Source of the DNA: Lingula anatina
Taxonomy: Eukaryota; Brachiopoda; Lingulata; Lingulida; Lingulidae
DNA length: 32,351 nucleotides
Assembly (NCBI RefSeq): GCF_001039355.2
Contig: NW_019773602.1
Span: forward strand, 15,710 to 48,060
Reading direction: 5' to 3'
Shown here: positions 1 through 31,370 of the stretch, in pieces
How positions within the stretch are numbered: position 1 is the first letter of the stretch
How the letters are laid out: each line of letters opens with the position of its first letter
Position numbers and translations under genes: made by a program
Notes under the pieces: model-generated
The model's database searches: none
Told to the model about the DNA's origin: nothing
The model's input: the letters and a program-made list of their open reading frames with translations, nothing else

Positions 1-1358
1 AAAAAAAAAAAAAAGAAAGAAAAAATGTCTCACAAAAATGGGGGCTTCAATTTGGATGTGTAGTAAACTATGAAGGTCAGCACACTATAACCGTCATATA
101 AGCAGCATTCTGATCATATCTGTACCTAGTTCTCCTCCGTCTCTCCCCAGGGAGTGAGAGGAACCCGAGATAGAGAACAGGATGGTGGAGACTCTTGCCA
201 TTTAATTTAACATTTATCACAAATGTATGGCCTATCTATTATGTTCTCCAAATTACAATACATAAATCCAATTTTTAGAGTTGTGACTTTTTTGTTTTTG
301 AGAATTTCTCATAAGGGATACATGGAGATATATAGTCTGAATGGCACAGATTGTGGTTATAATAAAAAAAATCCAAGTGGGTTTATATATTTCAAATTAA
401 CCTCAGTAGTTTGGGACTAAGGGAAATTCGTTGTAATTTCCAGGAAAATGAATTAATATATTAAAATTTGTTATTGTGAAGATCTGCACTACTAATACAA
501 GGTTAAATGTCTGCAAGTAGGCTTTTTATTATAGACATTTTGTTATGTGGTATCCGATGCAAAGTTTTACCCTGAACTTGGCATCTTTTTTATTGCCAAA
601 TTTTAACATCTGCTGTACTTAATACCAAAACATGTAGATTTTAGGTATATTTTAACTCAATGTTTCTCTCATATGTAGAATATGTTAATTAGCATACACC
701 TCTATTTGTAAGGAAATTGATTCCTTTGTGGCTTTTGTCCTGTAAAAAGAAAAAAAAGCCAATTGTGCCATCATTTTTTTTATTAAAAGTATCAGTTTAT
801 TATGATATATCTCAGCATTATAGGAATGTACGTATGTATTTTAACAGAAGAAATTGTCGCCACATATTTCTTTTAGTTCACAGGTTTCTTTATACAGTTT
901 TCCATGACATAACTATCCATAAAGATGTAAAAAAAAAAAATGTCTGTCCGTTTCTTGTCTAAAGATGGCAGTATTCCATGGCATAACTAAAAAAAATATG
1001 TATATGAGATAGTGATGGACAGATATGTTACTAGTACTCTGATCATCGATGTTTATTTAAAGTAATTTCCGATTTGTTTTTGAAGGTTTTAAAGTCAAAA
1101 GTAGTTTTGAAGGGAGAGATAATGATCAGGCTCAGCTCATTCCACAAATATATTATAAGCAATTGAAATATAGCAATTAGTTATTTAAGAAATGGAGTTC
1201 TCTTCAACTGGTCTGTTATATACTTTATGCACAAATGTACGATAGATTTATTCAGTGAAATACCCTAAAGTTTACTATGATTGTCTAATAGTATTGTGTA
1301 ATGAAGATAAAAATATAATTTGTTTCTCAACAGACTGTCCATGTTGTCTTTTCCGAAC

Positions 1359-1567
1359 CCCTAGGAAAATTTAAGGTTTGCAGCAAATTTGGTGCCGCAC
1401 ACTCAACAATAATTTAGCTAGAACCTGTTTGCAGCTGGCCAATGGTCACAAGAAGAATATAAGTTGCTGCAATTTTGCAGGAAGTTGGCAAGGAAGATTT
1501 CCAACCTAGTTTGCATGGTAAAATTGCTTCTTGCAAATTTGCTGCAAACTTAATATTTTGCTAAGGG
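1359..1567. mobile_element. Foldback (MITE-like) element
   Basis: Long terminal inverted repeats: left arm 1359-1391 begins CCCTAGGAAAATTTAAGG, right arm 1534-1567 is its near-complete reverse complement ending CTAAGGG. Both share TTTGCAGCAAATTTG at the inner end. Total 209 bp, non-coding. Confidence 0.8.
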
Positions 1568-1740
1568 AAGCTCTGGAGCTTATAGTGTTCTAACAGTCAA
1601 GTGATAAACAGTAAAAGTTCAGAATGTCATGTCATGTGAAATATCATTATGAAAAGATGTTGTCTTAACAGTAATGTTTACTTTTGGTCAGATTTCTGTA
1701 TGTGAGGTGTTCATCTCGTGTCACTAGTCATGACTATTAG

Positions 1741-1955
1741 AGGGCATTCCCAGATATATAGATCGATCTTACTAGATCGACCTAACTCCCTGGGGGTTCA
1801 CGCTAAATTGCAGTCAGCTGACCACGCATGGAAGTTAATTACCCCCTTACAGCTTGTAGTAGGCGGGACGGACATTTAAGCCGGATTATATGACAGTAAT
1901 CTAGTGAGACTCCCCACGGGGATAGATGGATCTAAAGTCTATGGGAATGCACCCT
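1741..1955. mobile_element. Foldback MITE, family 1 copy
   Basis: Ends AGGGCATTCCCAGA / TCTATGGGAATGCACCCT, with imperfect inverted arms (cgctaaattgcagtca against tgacagtaatctagtg). Related to 16853-16989 and 22608-22826, which share the internal ctcgctaaattgc-type motif and the terminal GGG..TTCCCA pattern. Confidence 0.65.
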
Positions 1956-2875
1956 AAGTTATGCCTGATTCACTGTTCACATAATAATGACTTCAAATAG
2001 TTGACTTTATACTTAAAGGTACATACGAACCGAGCATCGGTGGAATGTGGATTCCCAGTAACACATGTAAACCACTTCTACTAGATTCTTATATGACTCA
2101 AATAAATTCGACATGTCAAGGGAAAAACTGAATAGATCACTCCATCAGCCATAAAAGACCTTAAGACTGCTCCTTTCTTTAAATTTATGGTTGTAAATTT
2201 AACCTACTTCCGTGACCTACTTTCCTGCCCCATTGACATACAGCTTAGAATGCCAGCAGAAAAATCTGTTCAAACATCATTTTCGGGTAAAATTATACAA
2301 TGCCTTTTGGTAATTCTCTTAGTTATACTACTTGAAACGATATGCTGGCATTTGGTTGGTTTTTGTGACAAAAAATTGACTTTGTATGCATCTTTAATAC
2401 GTCTAATAGACTAGCATGAGTGACAGATTGTTTAAGTGTTTGTGTCAAAAAGAAAATGTTCCTGAATCTAGGATATGTTCTTGTTATGAGGTGTCATCTT
2501 TTCGTATTCCGCAAACTATGTCACAGTGACGAAATTTGGAAATAAATAGTACATTGCACAAGGAAGCTCTTCTGCAGTATATTTTAGTGCTGCGTGAAAA
2601 TATTATATGTTGATAGAACAGTTGCTTACATTACACTTGAAGTAAGGTTTCGTGCTTACAGCTGGTGCCTTTAAGTTCTAAATATTTAGAACATGTGTTG
2701 CCAATACAACTAAAGAACAGGAATGTGTCATATTTAAGGTCTCACAGTGATGCCTGGGTAAAGAGAGAGAAATTATTTTACAAAACCAGTTACAGGGCGA
2801 AAGTTGAATTCTTGCTGACACGTCAAAAATCATTTTGAAAATTGTTTATAAACACAAGATTCATGTTTACAACAT

Positions 2876-2881
2876 TTTATT
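2876..2881 (-). terminator. Possible CDK5 poly(A) signal
   Basis: First plain AATAAA noted on the minus strand downstream of the CDK5 stop at 4714; it would imply a 3' UTR of about 1.8 kb. Variant hexamers occur nearer (for example ATTAAA at about 4519-4514), so this is uncertain. Confidence 0.25.
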
Positions 2882-3682
2882 TAAAACATCGCCTCCAACC
2901 CACCTCAGGCTAGCATTAGAGAGTCCCATCCGTACAAAGAGGAGCTTCAATTTCTCTTGAACAACATGTACTTTACAAAGTGCAACAAGTTCAGCTATTA
3001 CTTAAATACTTAAAACACAGATATTTTACTTTTTAAGATTTGTTATTTTTAGACAATGCAACAGTTTTGATTTCTATAAAGGAGAAGTGGGGTTATTTTT
3101 TTTCCATACTCCTAGAATTAAGAGTAATAACTATATACTGTTAGTCTGTACAGTCTAATAAAAAAAACCTTCTCAGATGAGAACAAAGTGACATTTTACA
3201 ATAATACACACATTCACCTCTCTTCTCTCAGTCTACTGCATTGTACATTGTACAACCAATTAATATTCAGCACTAATTTACATGACATTAATTTGAAATA
3301 AGAAAGGGAAAAAGCAAAGCAGAAATTTCTTGGATAAAAAATAAAGAAATACGTACAATAACAAAAACAGTCACATTTCTTGCAGTCACACTGCAAAGGG
3401 CTATGATAGAAAATACCAACAATGTTAACATTTCTACTTTACAATATAATAATAGTAAAAGTACATCAAATGCCCCCCCCCCCCCCCAAAAAAAAAAAAA
3501 AAAAATTCCATCTTTAGTTTTGGGACTTATTTCTTAGAAAAATCTTGCTTGTTTCATATCATGACGTAGGCTGCGTTCATGTGAAAAATCTATTTTCTAA
3601 AAATCTATTTGCGGTATTTTGTGATCACGGGCAGCGCGAGCCACTTACTTCCAAAGCTGTAATTAATTCTCGGCTGTGCTCA

Positions 3683-3904
3683 GAGGAGATTCTGACACCT
3701 TGACGCATGGGCAGTAGTATCTCTTAGCTGTGGAGTTCATCAGTTTAGTTGTGACGACTCAAGCATACAGACGCGTAATATGGTTAATGGTAGTGCTTGT
3801 TGTTGCACAAAATCGACAAACACATTTTTCAAAGCAAATGCGACCGCCATTTACTTTCTAACTTCCTGCTACGCATGCGTCAAGGCATGAGAATCTCCTC
3901 CTGT
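3683..3904. repeat. Inverted repeat around CCTTGACGCATG
   Basis: About 36-nt arms at 3683-3718 and 3868-3904 are imperfect reverse complements (AGGAGATTCT..CCTTGACGCATG). Probably another foldback element; outer limits unclear. Confidence 0.5.
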
Positions 3905-4377
3905 TATCTGTACATTTGTCCTCATTTTAAGGCTTGTGCTGATGAAAAAAACATGAATTGCAATTCTTCCAGCACTCCTGTAGTTAGATACAGAATACAT
4001 AGAACTGCTGTTAGCTGAGCTAAGCATACAAACTACATGACAAGTTACACTGATAGGATTACAAAATATACCTTTAAGACAATATCAAACAAATATAACC
4101 TTACAAGGAAAAAAAAATACTCCTGGACTCTTCTGTTGTAATGTTGTGCTCAGAATAACTCAACTTGTTTTAAAAATTAAAAAAGTTTCTGGCCACAGAA
4201 AACTTGCACTTCTTGCTCACAACTGTCAGTTTTGGTCTGACAATGGTCAACTGTCAGGCCATTTTACCAATGAACAATAGTTTTCTGTATCACGCCAGTT
4301 TAACTGGCCCTAAAAAGTAATTACGGCATTATGCAGTGGGATTTTTAACTGCTTTTTCAAATGTATGAGGCCATTCA

Positions 4378-4600
4378 CAACAGATGATCCTCGGATCTAC
4401 TGATCCACGAATCAAATATGGCAGTCCTTACAAGAAAGCTAAGTTGACTAATCTGCTGGTGGTCTTCTGCCTCCACACACGCCATATCCTAGTAATTAAA
4501 CCTCACAGTCGTGATTTAATCCGTTTAAAGATGCGTGCAGTTAAGTGGCCATGCACAGCCCAGGGAGTCAGTATAGGGGACACTTTTACTTCCCTAACGA
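4378..4600. mobile_element. Family 2 foldback element, partial copy
   Basis: Starts CAGATGATCCTCGGATC and carries ATTAAACCTCACAGTCG..TGATTTAATCCGTTTAA, matching the element at 18021-18287 (cagatgatccgcgga, aaacctcagagctgagattt, cgcctccacaagc). The right end is unclear. It lies just beyond the CDK5 stop, so it may be in the 3' UTR. Confidence 0.5.
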
Positions 4601-4713
4601 TCAATATCTCCAAATGGTGTGATACAGAAAAAAATATACCATTCAATGTAAAAAAAAAAAAAAAAAAAAAAGGCTTTTGATAGATCTCTGTGGATAAATC
4701 TCCATTTTGTTCC

Positions 4714-12961
<8,248 letters not shown>

Positions 12962-13238
12962 TGCACTGGCTTCACCGGGCAGAAATCTCGAACACCTTGC
13001 CACATCTCGCGAGATGATGGCGGCTTACCTTTTTCCCATTTTGCGACATAATTTTAAATCTGTTTTCCCCATTCTGACATATATTTTAGTGCAAAACAAA
13101 TGTTCCTGTATGTGCTTTCTTCCATGTTAATTACTGATAACTTTAAAGACGGCATTTATAAAATAAACCGCATTTGAGAAGTTAACTTCCGTTATATGAC
13201 GTCACGAGTGAAATTCCCCCGCTACACCGACAACAAAG
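12962..13238. promoter_or_regulatory. Divergent CDK5 / SMARCD promoter
   Basis: The two start codons are 277 bp apart, head to head. The interval holds the palindrome TCTCGCGAGA (13005-13014), abutting ATGATGGCGGC (about 13014-13024, YY1-like), a perfect cAMP-response palindrome TGACGTCA (13197-13204), and AAGATGGCGGCC at the SMARCD start codon (13237-13248, YY1-like). TCTCGCGAGA, CRE and YY1 sites are known features of housekeeping and bidirectional promoters in animals. No TATA box at a convincing distance was noted. Transcription start sites are inferred only. Confidence 0.75.
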
Positions 13239-25781
<12,543 letters not shown>

Positions 25782-25787
25782 CTTATC

Positions 25788-25793
25788 TTTATT
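25788..25793 (-). terminator. Poly(A) signal AATAAA for TRIM copy A
   Basis: AATAAA on the minus strand about 158 nt beyond the stop codon. It lies only about 125 bp from the SMARCD exon ending at 25664, so the two transcripts nearly meet tail to exon on opposite strands. Confidence 0.45.
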
Positions 25794-25950
25794 ACTATAT
25801 GTTTGAATTTTATCATTTACAACATGAGGAAACCAATATACTGCATATCTCTCTATATTACATAAAGTTTGGAGTACTCTGAGATAACTATCAGAATCAC
25901 ATTAATCAATATCCACATTATCAGTGGTACGAACACTAGTATTGTGATTT

Positions 25951-27783
25951 TTACATCAGTGTACAGTATGACGAGGTGTTATTTCTTACTAGTAAGTAAT
26001 TGTATGTGTTAACTCTGCCACGTCTTGTTGCCACCACCAGCTGGCCAGCAGGGTTGATGGCTAGTGCTACGGGATACATTAACACGTTTATGTAATTGAG
26101 TAACTCTCCGTATGAACTCAGTATCACTACCCTGTGGTTACCCATGTCAGCAATGAAGACGTGACCATAGTTGTCTGTGCACACTCCCTGTGGTTCACAC
26201 AACTGACCATCACCACTGCCTGGTGTTCCTGGTGTGCCATACTGGGACAGCTGATCACCAGTAGGTGACAGCACATATACACAGTGATTGTCTGAGTCTG
26301 ATAGGACAATGGTATGATTCACCTTGTTCACTGTGATGTACTGTGGGTTTCCACTGATACTAAGTAGAATAGTGTTCAGGAGCTTTTTACTGTCTGGATG
26401 GAATGTCAAGATGGATTTCTCACAGCTGTCATAAACCATCACATGACCTTGTCTGTTTAGTGTAATACCAAGTAGTGTAGCAGTTTTATCACTATCCATG
26501 CTACCTATAACCCAACCTCTGACGTCCCACACTGAGACATGAGAGCGTGATGATGTTATATACAGGTAGCCATTATGTGACACAGTCACATCAAAGGGCC
26601 TCTGTACATCAATGTTACGTTTAAACTCTCCAGTATGTGTGAACTGTTTTGATGTGCCTTTATTATTCATAATAAACATATGTTCTTCATTTAATATAGC
26701 TAATCCTGTTACTTTAAAATTTTCATCTGTATCGCCCTTGAATGGAGGACTAAAACAGTGCACACATTCTGCCTTCTCTAAGAAAACAGGATGGAGTGGT
26801 GCTAATCTTGGATTTGTTCCCTGTTCTGCTAATGGAGGTTGTGACTGTATTGTCACCTGTCCTAACATGGCTTCCAGTCCTGCTGAAGATATCTTACCTG
26901 GACTGTAAAATATCTCTGTTGGTTGGTCTGGAGTTGGGAAAGGTGTTTTCTTTATCTCTGATAGTCTTTCTATCAGAGATTTTGCATGAGCCATGATATC
27001 AGAGTCAGTGCCATATGTAACCAGTTCCTGTGCAAAGTCACACGCGCTGTGCAAGGAGGCATAGTGGAGTTCAATGATCTCTTTGTTTTTATTGAGACTG
27101 TGTTCAGAATTTACTTTTGATATCAGTTTCTCCTTTCTTTCAATAATCTGAAGAATAGTTTGCTGGGCCTGGTTTTCAATTTCATTGATAATGACTTCCC
27201 TGATACGAGAGTCCTCTGTTTCACTGGCTGTTTCTATGGCAACTGCCTTTTTAAAGATGTTCATTGTTTTCGTGGTTTCCGCAAGAGCAGCTTTTATTTT
27301 AACTCTTTTGCTATTTGCAAGCTGCTCAACTGATGAAACACGATGTCCGCCATGTTGTGTTGCTATACACTTGCCACATATAACAGTATCGTCATCTTCA
27401 CAGTAATATTTTAATTCTTTATTAGGATGTTTCTTACAACTGATGGTTATCTGTGCAATGACCTGTGCCGTTGCTGCAATATTGGTCTGTTTCTCGTCTA
27501 ATGTCCGTCTATATCGTTGTTGGGTTATGATATCCTTGGCTTCAGTAAAGACAAAATTCTTTTTTAGTTCAATAAGTCCACCAGTTGGAACCTGGATTTC
27601 TTCCCGGCAAAGAGGGCAAGGAAATGCATTGTTTGAACTCTTTTTTCCCTCAGCATGGTCACATATACAACCATAGCAAAATGTATGGTAGCAAGGCAGC
27701 ACACGGGGGTCCTCATACTCTCCCAGACAAATACTGCATGTTAAGATATTATCTTTGATATCTGCTGCTAGTGCTTCTGCCAT
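25951..27783 (-). CDS. TRIM-NHL protein (TRIM2/3/71-like), copy A, intronless
   Basis: 610 residues, probable RING E3 ubiquitin ligase. RING C3HC4: C16, C19, C31, H33, C36, C39, C56, C59 (CSICLGEYEDPRVLPCYHTF). B-box2: C116, H119, C128, D131, C136, C139, H144, H147. A helical, coiled-coil-like stretch covers about 150-255, then a linker, then beta-propeller NHL-type repeats from about 370 to the end; the clearest is about 520-560 with GDGQLCEPQGVCTDNYGHVF and ADMGNHRVV. No filamin repeat is obvious. The start is supported by the paralogue at 29529-31370 beginning with the same MAEA-CSICL spacing. The C-terminus has about 13 extra residues (VRNNTSSYCTLM end) against copy B. An AATAAA lies on the minus strand at 25793-25788. 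TRIM-NHL families are expanded in molluscs and other lophotrochozoans; an immune or developmental role is inference. Confidence 0.93.
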   Translation of the reverse strand: MAEALAADIKDNILTCSICLGEYEDPRVLPCYHTFCYGCICDHAEGKKSSNNAFPCPLCREEIQVPTGGLIELKKNFVFTEAKDIITQQRYRRTLDEKQTNIAATAQVIAQITISCKKHPNKELKYYCEDDDTVICGKCIATQHGGHRVSSVEQLANSKRVKIKAALAETTKTMNIFKKAVAIETASETEDSRIREVIINEIENQAQQTILQIIERKEKLISKVNSEHSLNKNKEIIELHYASLHSACDFAQELVTYGTDSDIMAHAKSLIERLSEIKKTPFPTPDQPTEIFYSPGKISSAGLEAMLGQVTIQSQPPLAEQGTNPRLAPLHPVFLEKAECVHCFSPPFKGDTDENFKVTGLAILNEEHMFIMNNKGTSKQFTHTGEFKRNIDVQRPFDVTVSHNGYLYITSSRSHVSVWDVRGWVIGSMDSDKTATLLGITLNRQGHVMVYDSCEKSILTFHPDSKKLLNTILLSISGNPQYITVNKVNHTIVLSDSDNHCVYVLSPTGDQLSQYGTPGTPGSGDGQLCEPQGVCTDNYGHVFIADMGNHRVVILSSYGELLNYINVLMYPVALAINPAGQLVVATRRGRVNTYNYLLVRNNTSSYCTLM

Positions 27784-27855
27784 ATCTGACTGTCTCTTTG
27801 TTAACGTACAAGGTATAGAAAGCTAGCTGGGGTGATGTTGATAGTCAAAAAAGTG

Positions 27856-28050
27856 TCACAGATTCCTGCAGATCTGGCAAAAAGAGATCACAAAAATGTA
27901 ACACTTACTCAGTATACCTTTTATGGAGTGTAATGTTTTTTCCACTAAGCGTATTAATGTACGTCCTGTTTCTTCATGTCCCGAATCAGATCTGTTCAAA
28001 GGTAGAGAAAAACATGGGGTCTGTTTATTATTTGACGCTGACCTGATCAT
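27856..28050 (-). other. Candidate 5' leader exon / upstream ORF of TRIM copy A
   Basis: Minus-strand ORF starting MIRSASNNKQT, beginning inside the conserved upstream block. Copy B has the matching start (MVRSASGNKQT) but meets a stop after about 17 codons. A donor-like GTAAGT lies at 27908-27903 and acceptor-like ccccag near 27828, so a 5' UTR intron is possible. Probably leader sequence rather than a protein. Confidence 0.3.
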
Positions 28051-28066
28051 AGCAACTGTCAGGTCA
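28019..28066. promoter_or_regulatory. Conserved upstream block of TRIM copy A
   Basis: 48 bp lying 236 bp upstream of the copy A start codon, identical at 45 of 48 positions to 31611-31658 upstream of copy B. It contains the inverted repeat TGACCTGA (28039-28046) / TCAGGTCA (28059-28066) around atagcaac, which reads GTTGCTAT on the minus strand (X-box/RFX-like half site). Confidence 0.6.
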
Positions 28067-28499
28067 GTGTATTGGCTGGTGACGTAGTTGTATTGTTTTT
28101 ACTCTTTAGGTTAGGTTATTGATTAGGGCCATGTTTGTTATGCTTTGTGTGAAAGAGACCTCCATAGTTATAATAGCTGGCAACTAATGAAGGAAAAAAG
28201 ACTTTTTATTTTTCCATCATTTAGCACAATACTTACAATACGCAGTTTGTAATAAAGTTTTCTCTACTTCATTTATATACTACCCTAGGTTCTAGATTTC
28301 AGTATTGCCAGCTCAATCTTGATTTCATATGTAACCCATATCAGCAATACTGACTCTAGCCACTGGCGTCAGATTGGGAGGGTGTCCCGCAAAATTATGC
28401 AATAATGTTGATATTATATAAACATATAAACATACAAAATAGGAATATTGCAATAGTTTATTTATTTAGAAAAACAAAAAAAAAAAGAAAAGAAAAGAA

Positions 28500-29475
28500 A
28501 TTGATATTAAATTTTGCAGTTTTTGTTTCATTCTCCTTACTTAGCAGTTTCCAAAATTCTCTCAGGTCTGTGCTCATTAAACTTCTCAATTTTTTCATCA
28601 GATCTGCTTGCTTACACCTCATCTTAAAGTTCCTTAGTTTTATTTTTCTTGAAGGCCCTCTGGCATTTCCTGAACATTTTGCTAGTTCTGAGACAGTCTT
28701 GGTAAAACCATTCCTGTTTTTGTGATTTTGGTTTATTTGAGGGTTTCAAGCCAAGAGTCTCTTTTGCAGTGTTCAGTAAGATGGTTGCAACCTTATAATA
28801 ATAATAATAATAATAATTTATTGAGCACATGAAATGAGTGTACATTTATAGGCTCTCTACACTACTAATTATAATATACTTAAGTTTAAATACATGTATA
28901 TAGTAATAATAAAGTTAAAGTATAATACCAGGTGTTATCTCAATTTGGATAGCTTCCGTTTTCTCATAGCACTGTTTATAAACTTTACAAGTGCGGACAC
29001 ACCTCTCTCATTTGACACATTTAATAGGGCGGATAGTGTTAGATATATTAGATATATCATTAATAGTATCCTGTGTATGGCTTACTTCATTTTCACTAAG
29101 GTAAGCATTAGGTTTTTTATCTCAATTTTATTAATATTTTCAGTATATACAGTGCCTTTATCATCCTGCCATATTTGGTTGAGAAGGGGTGGTAGAATCT
29201 TTAATTGTATCATTTTGGTTAGGGATCAGTGGCTCATTTTTCTTCAAAGTACATGATATTGGTTTGTGTATATATCAGAATAGAGTTTACTGAAATCTAG
29301 CACCTGTATCTTCTCTATCAGACTCATAAAATGTACACTGCCTATTATATAGGCTATAACACTGGCTATTTCTGTGGTGAATTCTCCCTCATCGAACCTT
29401 CCATTAGCAACAAAAAGTTTACTATTTGTTAGTATAGGTTTAATTTTCTGTGGTAAGTCAACAGATGAACTGCAT
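28500..29475 (-). mobile_element. Decayed non-LTR retrotransposon (CR1/L2-like endonuclease and linker)
   Basis: Minus-strand reading, interrupted by stops and frame changes. About 29470-29245 shows the end of an APE-type endonuclease (KLFVANGRFDEGEF, then IGSVHFMSLI, VLDFSKLYSDI). About 28845-28500 shows the endonuclease-to-RT linker (KVATILLNTAKETLGL, KQEWFYQDCLRTSKMFRKC, then LRSLMSTDLREFWKLL after a stop). The RT domain is missing. An (AAT)n tract at about 28797-28817 with ttattgagcaca adjoining interrupts it and looks like a later insertion tail. It separates the two TRIM genes. Confidence 0.7.
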
Positions 29476-29527
29476 CAAAACATTAGTATTGTTAAATATA
29501 TTTTATCTGAATTCAGTAACAGCTGCA

Positions 29528-29533
29528 TTTATT
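29528..29533 (-). terminator. AATAAA overlapping the TRIM copy B stop codon
   Basis: Minus-strand cAATAAAtg includes the TAA stop (29531-29529). If used, the 3' UTR would be only tens of nucleotides; other signals farther downstream are possible. Confidence 0.35.
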
Positions 29534-31370
29534 GTAAGTACTGAAATGTCTTAATTTGTCCCTCTGCCTCTGCTACCACAAGCTGGCCAGCAGGGTTGAT
29601 GGCTAATGCTGCAGGATGCTTCAACCCATCATTTTTAGTGGCAATGTATCTGATAAGCTCTCCCTGTGGACTCAGTGCCACTATTCTGTGGTTATCACTG
29701 TCAGCAATGAAGATGTGACCATAGCTGTCTGTGCACACTCCACATGGTACAGCCAGCTGACCATCACCACTACCCTCTGTGCTGCCATACTGGCACAGCC
29801 AATCACCAGTAGGTGACAGCACATGTACACAGTGTTCATAATTGTCTGATATCACAATGTTATCATTCACACTGTTCACTGTGATGAACTCTGGGTTTTC
29901 ACACATATTGAGTGGAATAGTGTTCAGGAGCTGTCCATTGTCTGCATGGAATGTGAAGATGGACCTCTTTTCCACGTCACAAACCATCACATGACCTTGT
30001 CTGTTCAGCGTAATACCCCGTGGATCCTTGAGGTGGCTCTGGCCCATGGTTGTCACCTGCTGACCTCTGGTGGAGTACACTTGGACACATCTGTCACCCC
30101 GTGATGTTATATACATGTGACCAGTTTGTGACACTGCCACATGAAATGGATTGTTTACTTTAATGTCAAACTTAAATTCTCCATTATGTGTGAACAATTT
30201 TGTTCTGTCATTCCCTCTCATTACCAAAAAATAATATGAATCCACAGCATATGTATATTGCTCATCAATGGCCAATCCAGTTACGAACATTCTTGCTTTG
30301 TCATCTTTCAGCTGAGCACTGAAGGCATGTACATACCTTGCCTTCCGTAAGAAAACAGGAGTATGCAGTGCAGAACTTGGGTTTGTTCCCTGTCCAGCTA
30401 ATACAGATTGTGACTCTACTGTCACCTGTCCTAACATGGCTATCATTCTGGTCACAGATATCTTACCAGGGCTGTAGGATATCTGTGCTGGTGTGTCTGG
30501 AGTTGGTACAGGTGTTTTCTCCATTAATGCCAATCTTTCTATTAGAGGTTTTGCATGAACCATGACATCAGAGTCAGTGCCATTAGTGATAAGTTCCTGG
30601 GCAAAGTCACAGGCACTGTGCAAGGAGCCATGGTGAAGTTCAAGTATGTCCTTGTTGGCCTCATTCTGCTTCTTTCTGACATCATAAGCAGAATTCACTT
30701 CTGATATCAATATCGCTTCCCTCTGGTCAATTAAGTTGCGCATGCTCTGAGATTGTTTTTGGATGCTTTCGACAGTGGCTACCCTGATTTGAGAGTCCCT
30801 TGATTCACTGACTGTTTCCATGGCAACTGCCTCTTTAAACCTGTTGAATGTTTTCATGGTTTTCACAAGAGCAACTTTAATTTTATCTCTGTTGCCTTCT
30901 GCAACTTGCTCAACTGATGAAATACGATGCCCACTGTGTTCTGTTATTATACATTCACAACATATAACAGTATCGTCATCTTCACAGTAAAATTTCAATT
31001 CATTATTAGCATGTATCTCACAACTGATGGTCATCAGTGCAATGCCCTGTGTCACACTTTTAACATCAGTTTCTTCACTTGGAGATGATACTTCCTGCTT
31101 CTGTCTCTGACTCAGAAGCTCTTTTGTTGTGTGAACACGGAAATCTTTTTTCAGTTTCACAAGTCCCTCTCTAGTGAAATGTATCTCTTCTCTACAAAGG
31201 GGGCACTGAAATGTCCCGTCTTGATTTGTGGTCCGTGTAGCATGGTCAGATATACAACCATAGCAAAATGTATGGTAGCAAGGCAGCACACGGGGATCCT
31301 CATACTCTTCCAGACAGATGCTACATGTCAAAAGTTTATCTGTGAAAGCTGCTGCTGGGGCTTCTGCCAT
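29529..31370 (-). CDS. TRIM-NHL protein (TRIM2/3/71-like), copy B, intronless
   Basis: 613 residues, paralogous to the gene at 25951-27783 over its whole length. RING residues C16, C19, C31, H33, C36, C39, C56, C59; B-box2 C117, H120, C129, D132, C137, C140, H145, H148; helical segment about 150-260; NHL propeller to the end, with GDGQLAVPCGVCTDSYGHIF and ADSDNHRIV near 525-560. Ends ..IKTFQYLQ; the TAA stop overlaps an AATAAA hexamer (minus strand, 29533-29528). The open frame with all zinc ligands retained argues for a functional gene. Both copies lie antisense to SMARCD, apparently within its intron after 25664. Confidence 0.93.
   Translation of the reverse strand: MAEAPAAAFTDKLLTCSICLEEYEDPRVLPCYHTFCYGCISDHATRTTNQDGTFQCPLCREEIHFTREGLVKLKKDFRVHTTKELLSQRQKQEVSSPSEETDVKSVTQGIALMTISCEIHANNELKFYCEDDDTVICCECIITEHSGHRISSVEQVAEGNRDKIKVALVKTMKTFNRFKEAVAMETVSESRDSQIRVATVESIQKQSQSMRNLIDQREAILISEVNSAYDVRKKQNEANKDILELHHGSLHSACDFAQELITNGTDSDVMVHAKPLIERLALMEKTPVPTPDTPAQISYSPGKISVTRMIAMLGQVTVESQSVLAGQGTNPSSALHTPVFLRKARYVHAFSAQLKDDKARMFVTGLAIDEQYTYAVDSYYFLVMRGNDRTKLFTHNGEFKFDIKVNNPFHVAVSQTGHMYITSRGDRCVQVYSTRGQQVTTMGQSHLKDPRGITLNRQGHVMVCDVEKRSIFTFHADNGQLLNTIPLNMCENPEFITVNSVNDNIVISDNYEHCVHVLSPTGDWLCQYGSTEGSGDGQLAVPCGVCTDSYGHIFIADSDNHRIVALSPQGELIRYIATKNDGLKHPAALAINPAGQLVVAEAEGQIKTFQYLQ

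Larger units (their letters stand above)
1..4713. other. Non-coding region downstream of CDK5
   Basis: Only short chance ORFs; no conserved coding segment recognised on either strand. Holds the inverted-repeat elements listed separately and A or C/A homopolymers (1-14, 3473-3505, 4651-4671). The part next to 4714 is probably CDK5 3' UTR. Confidence 0.5.
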
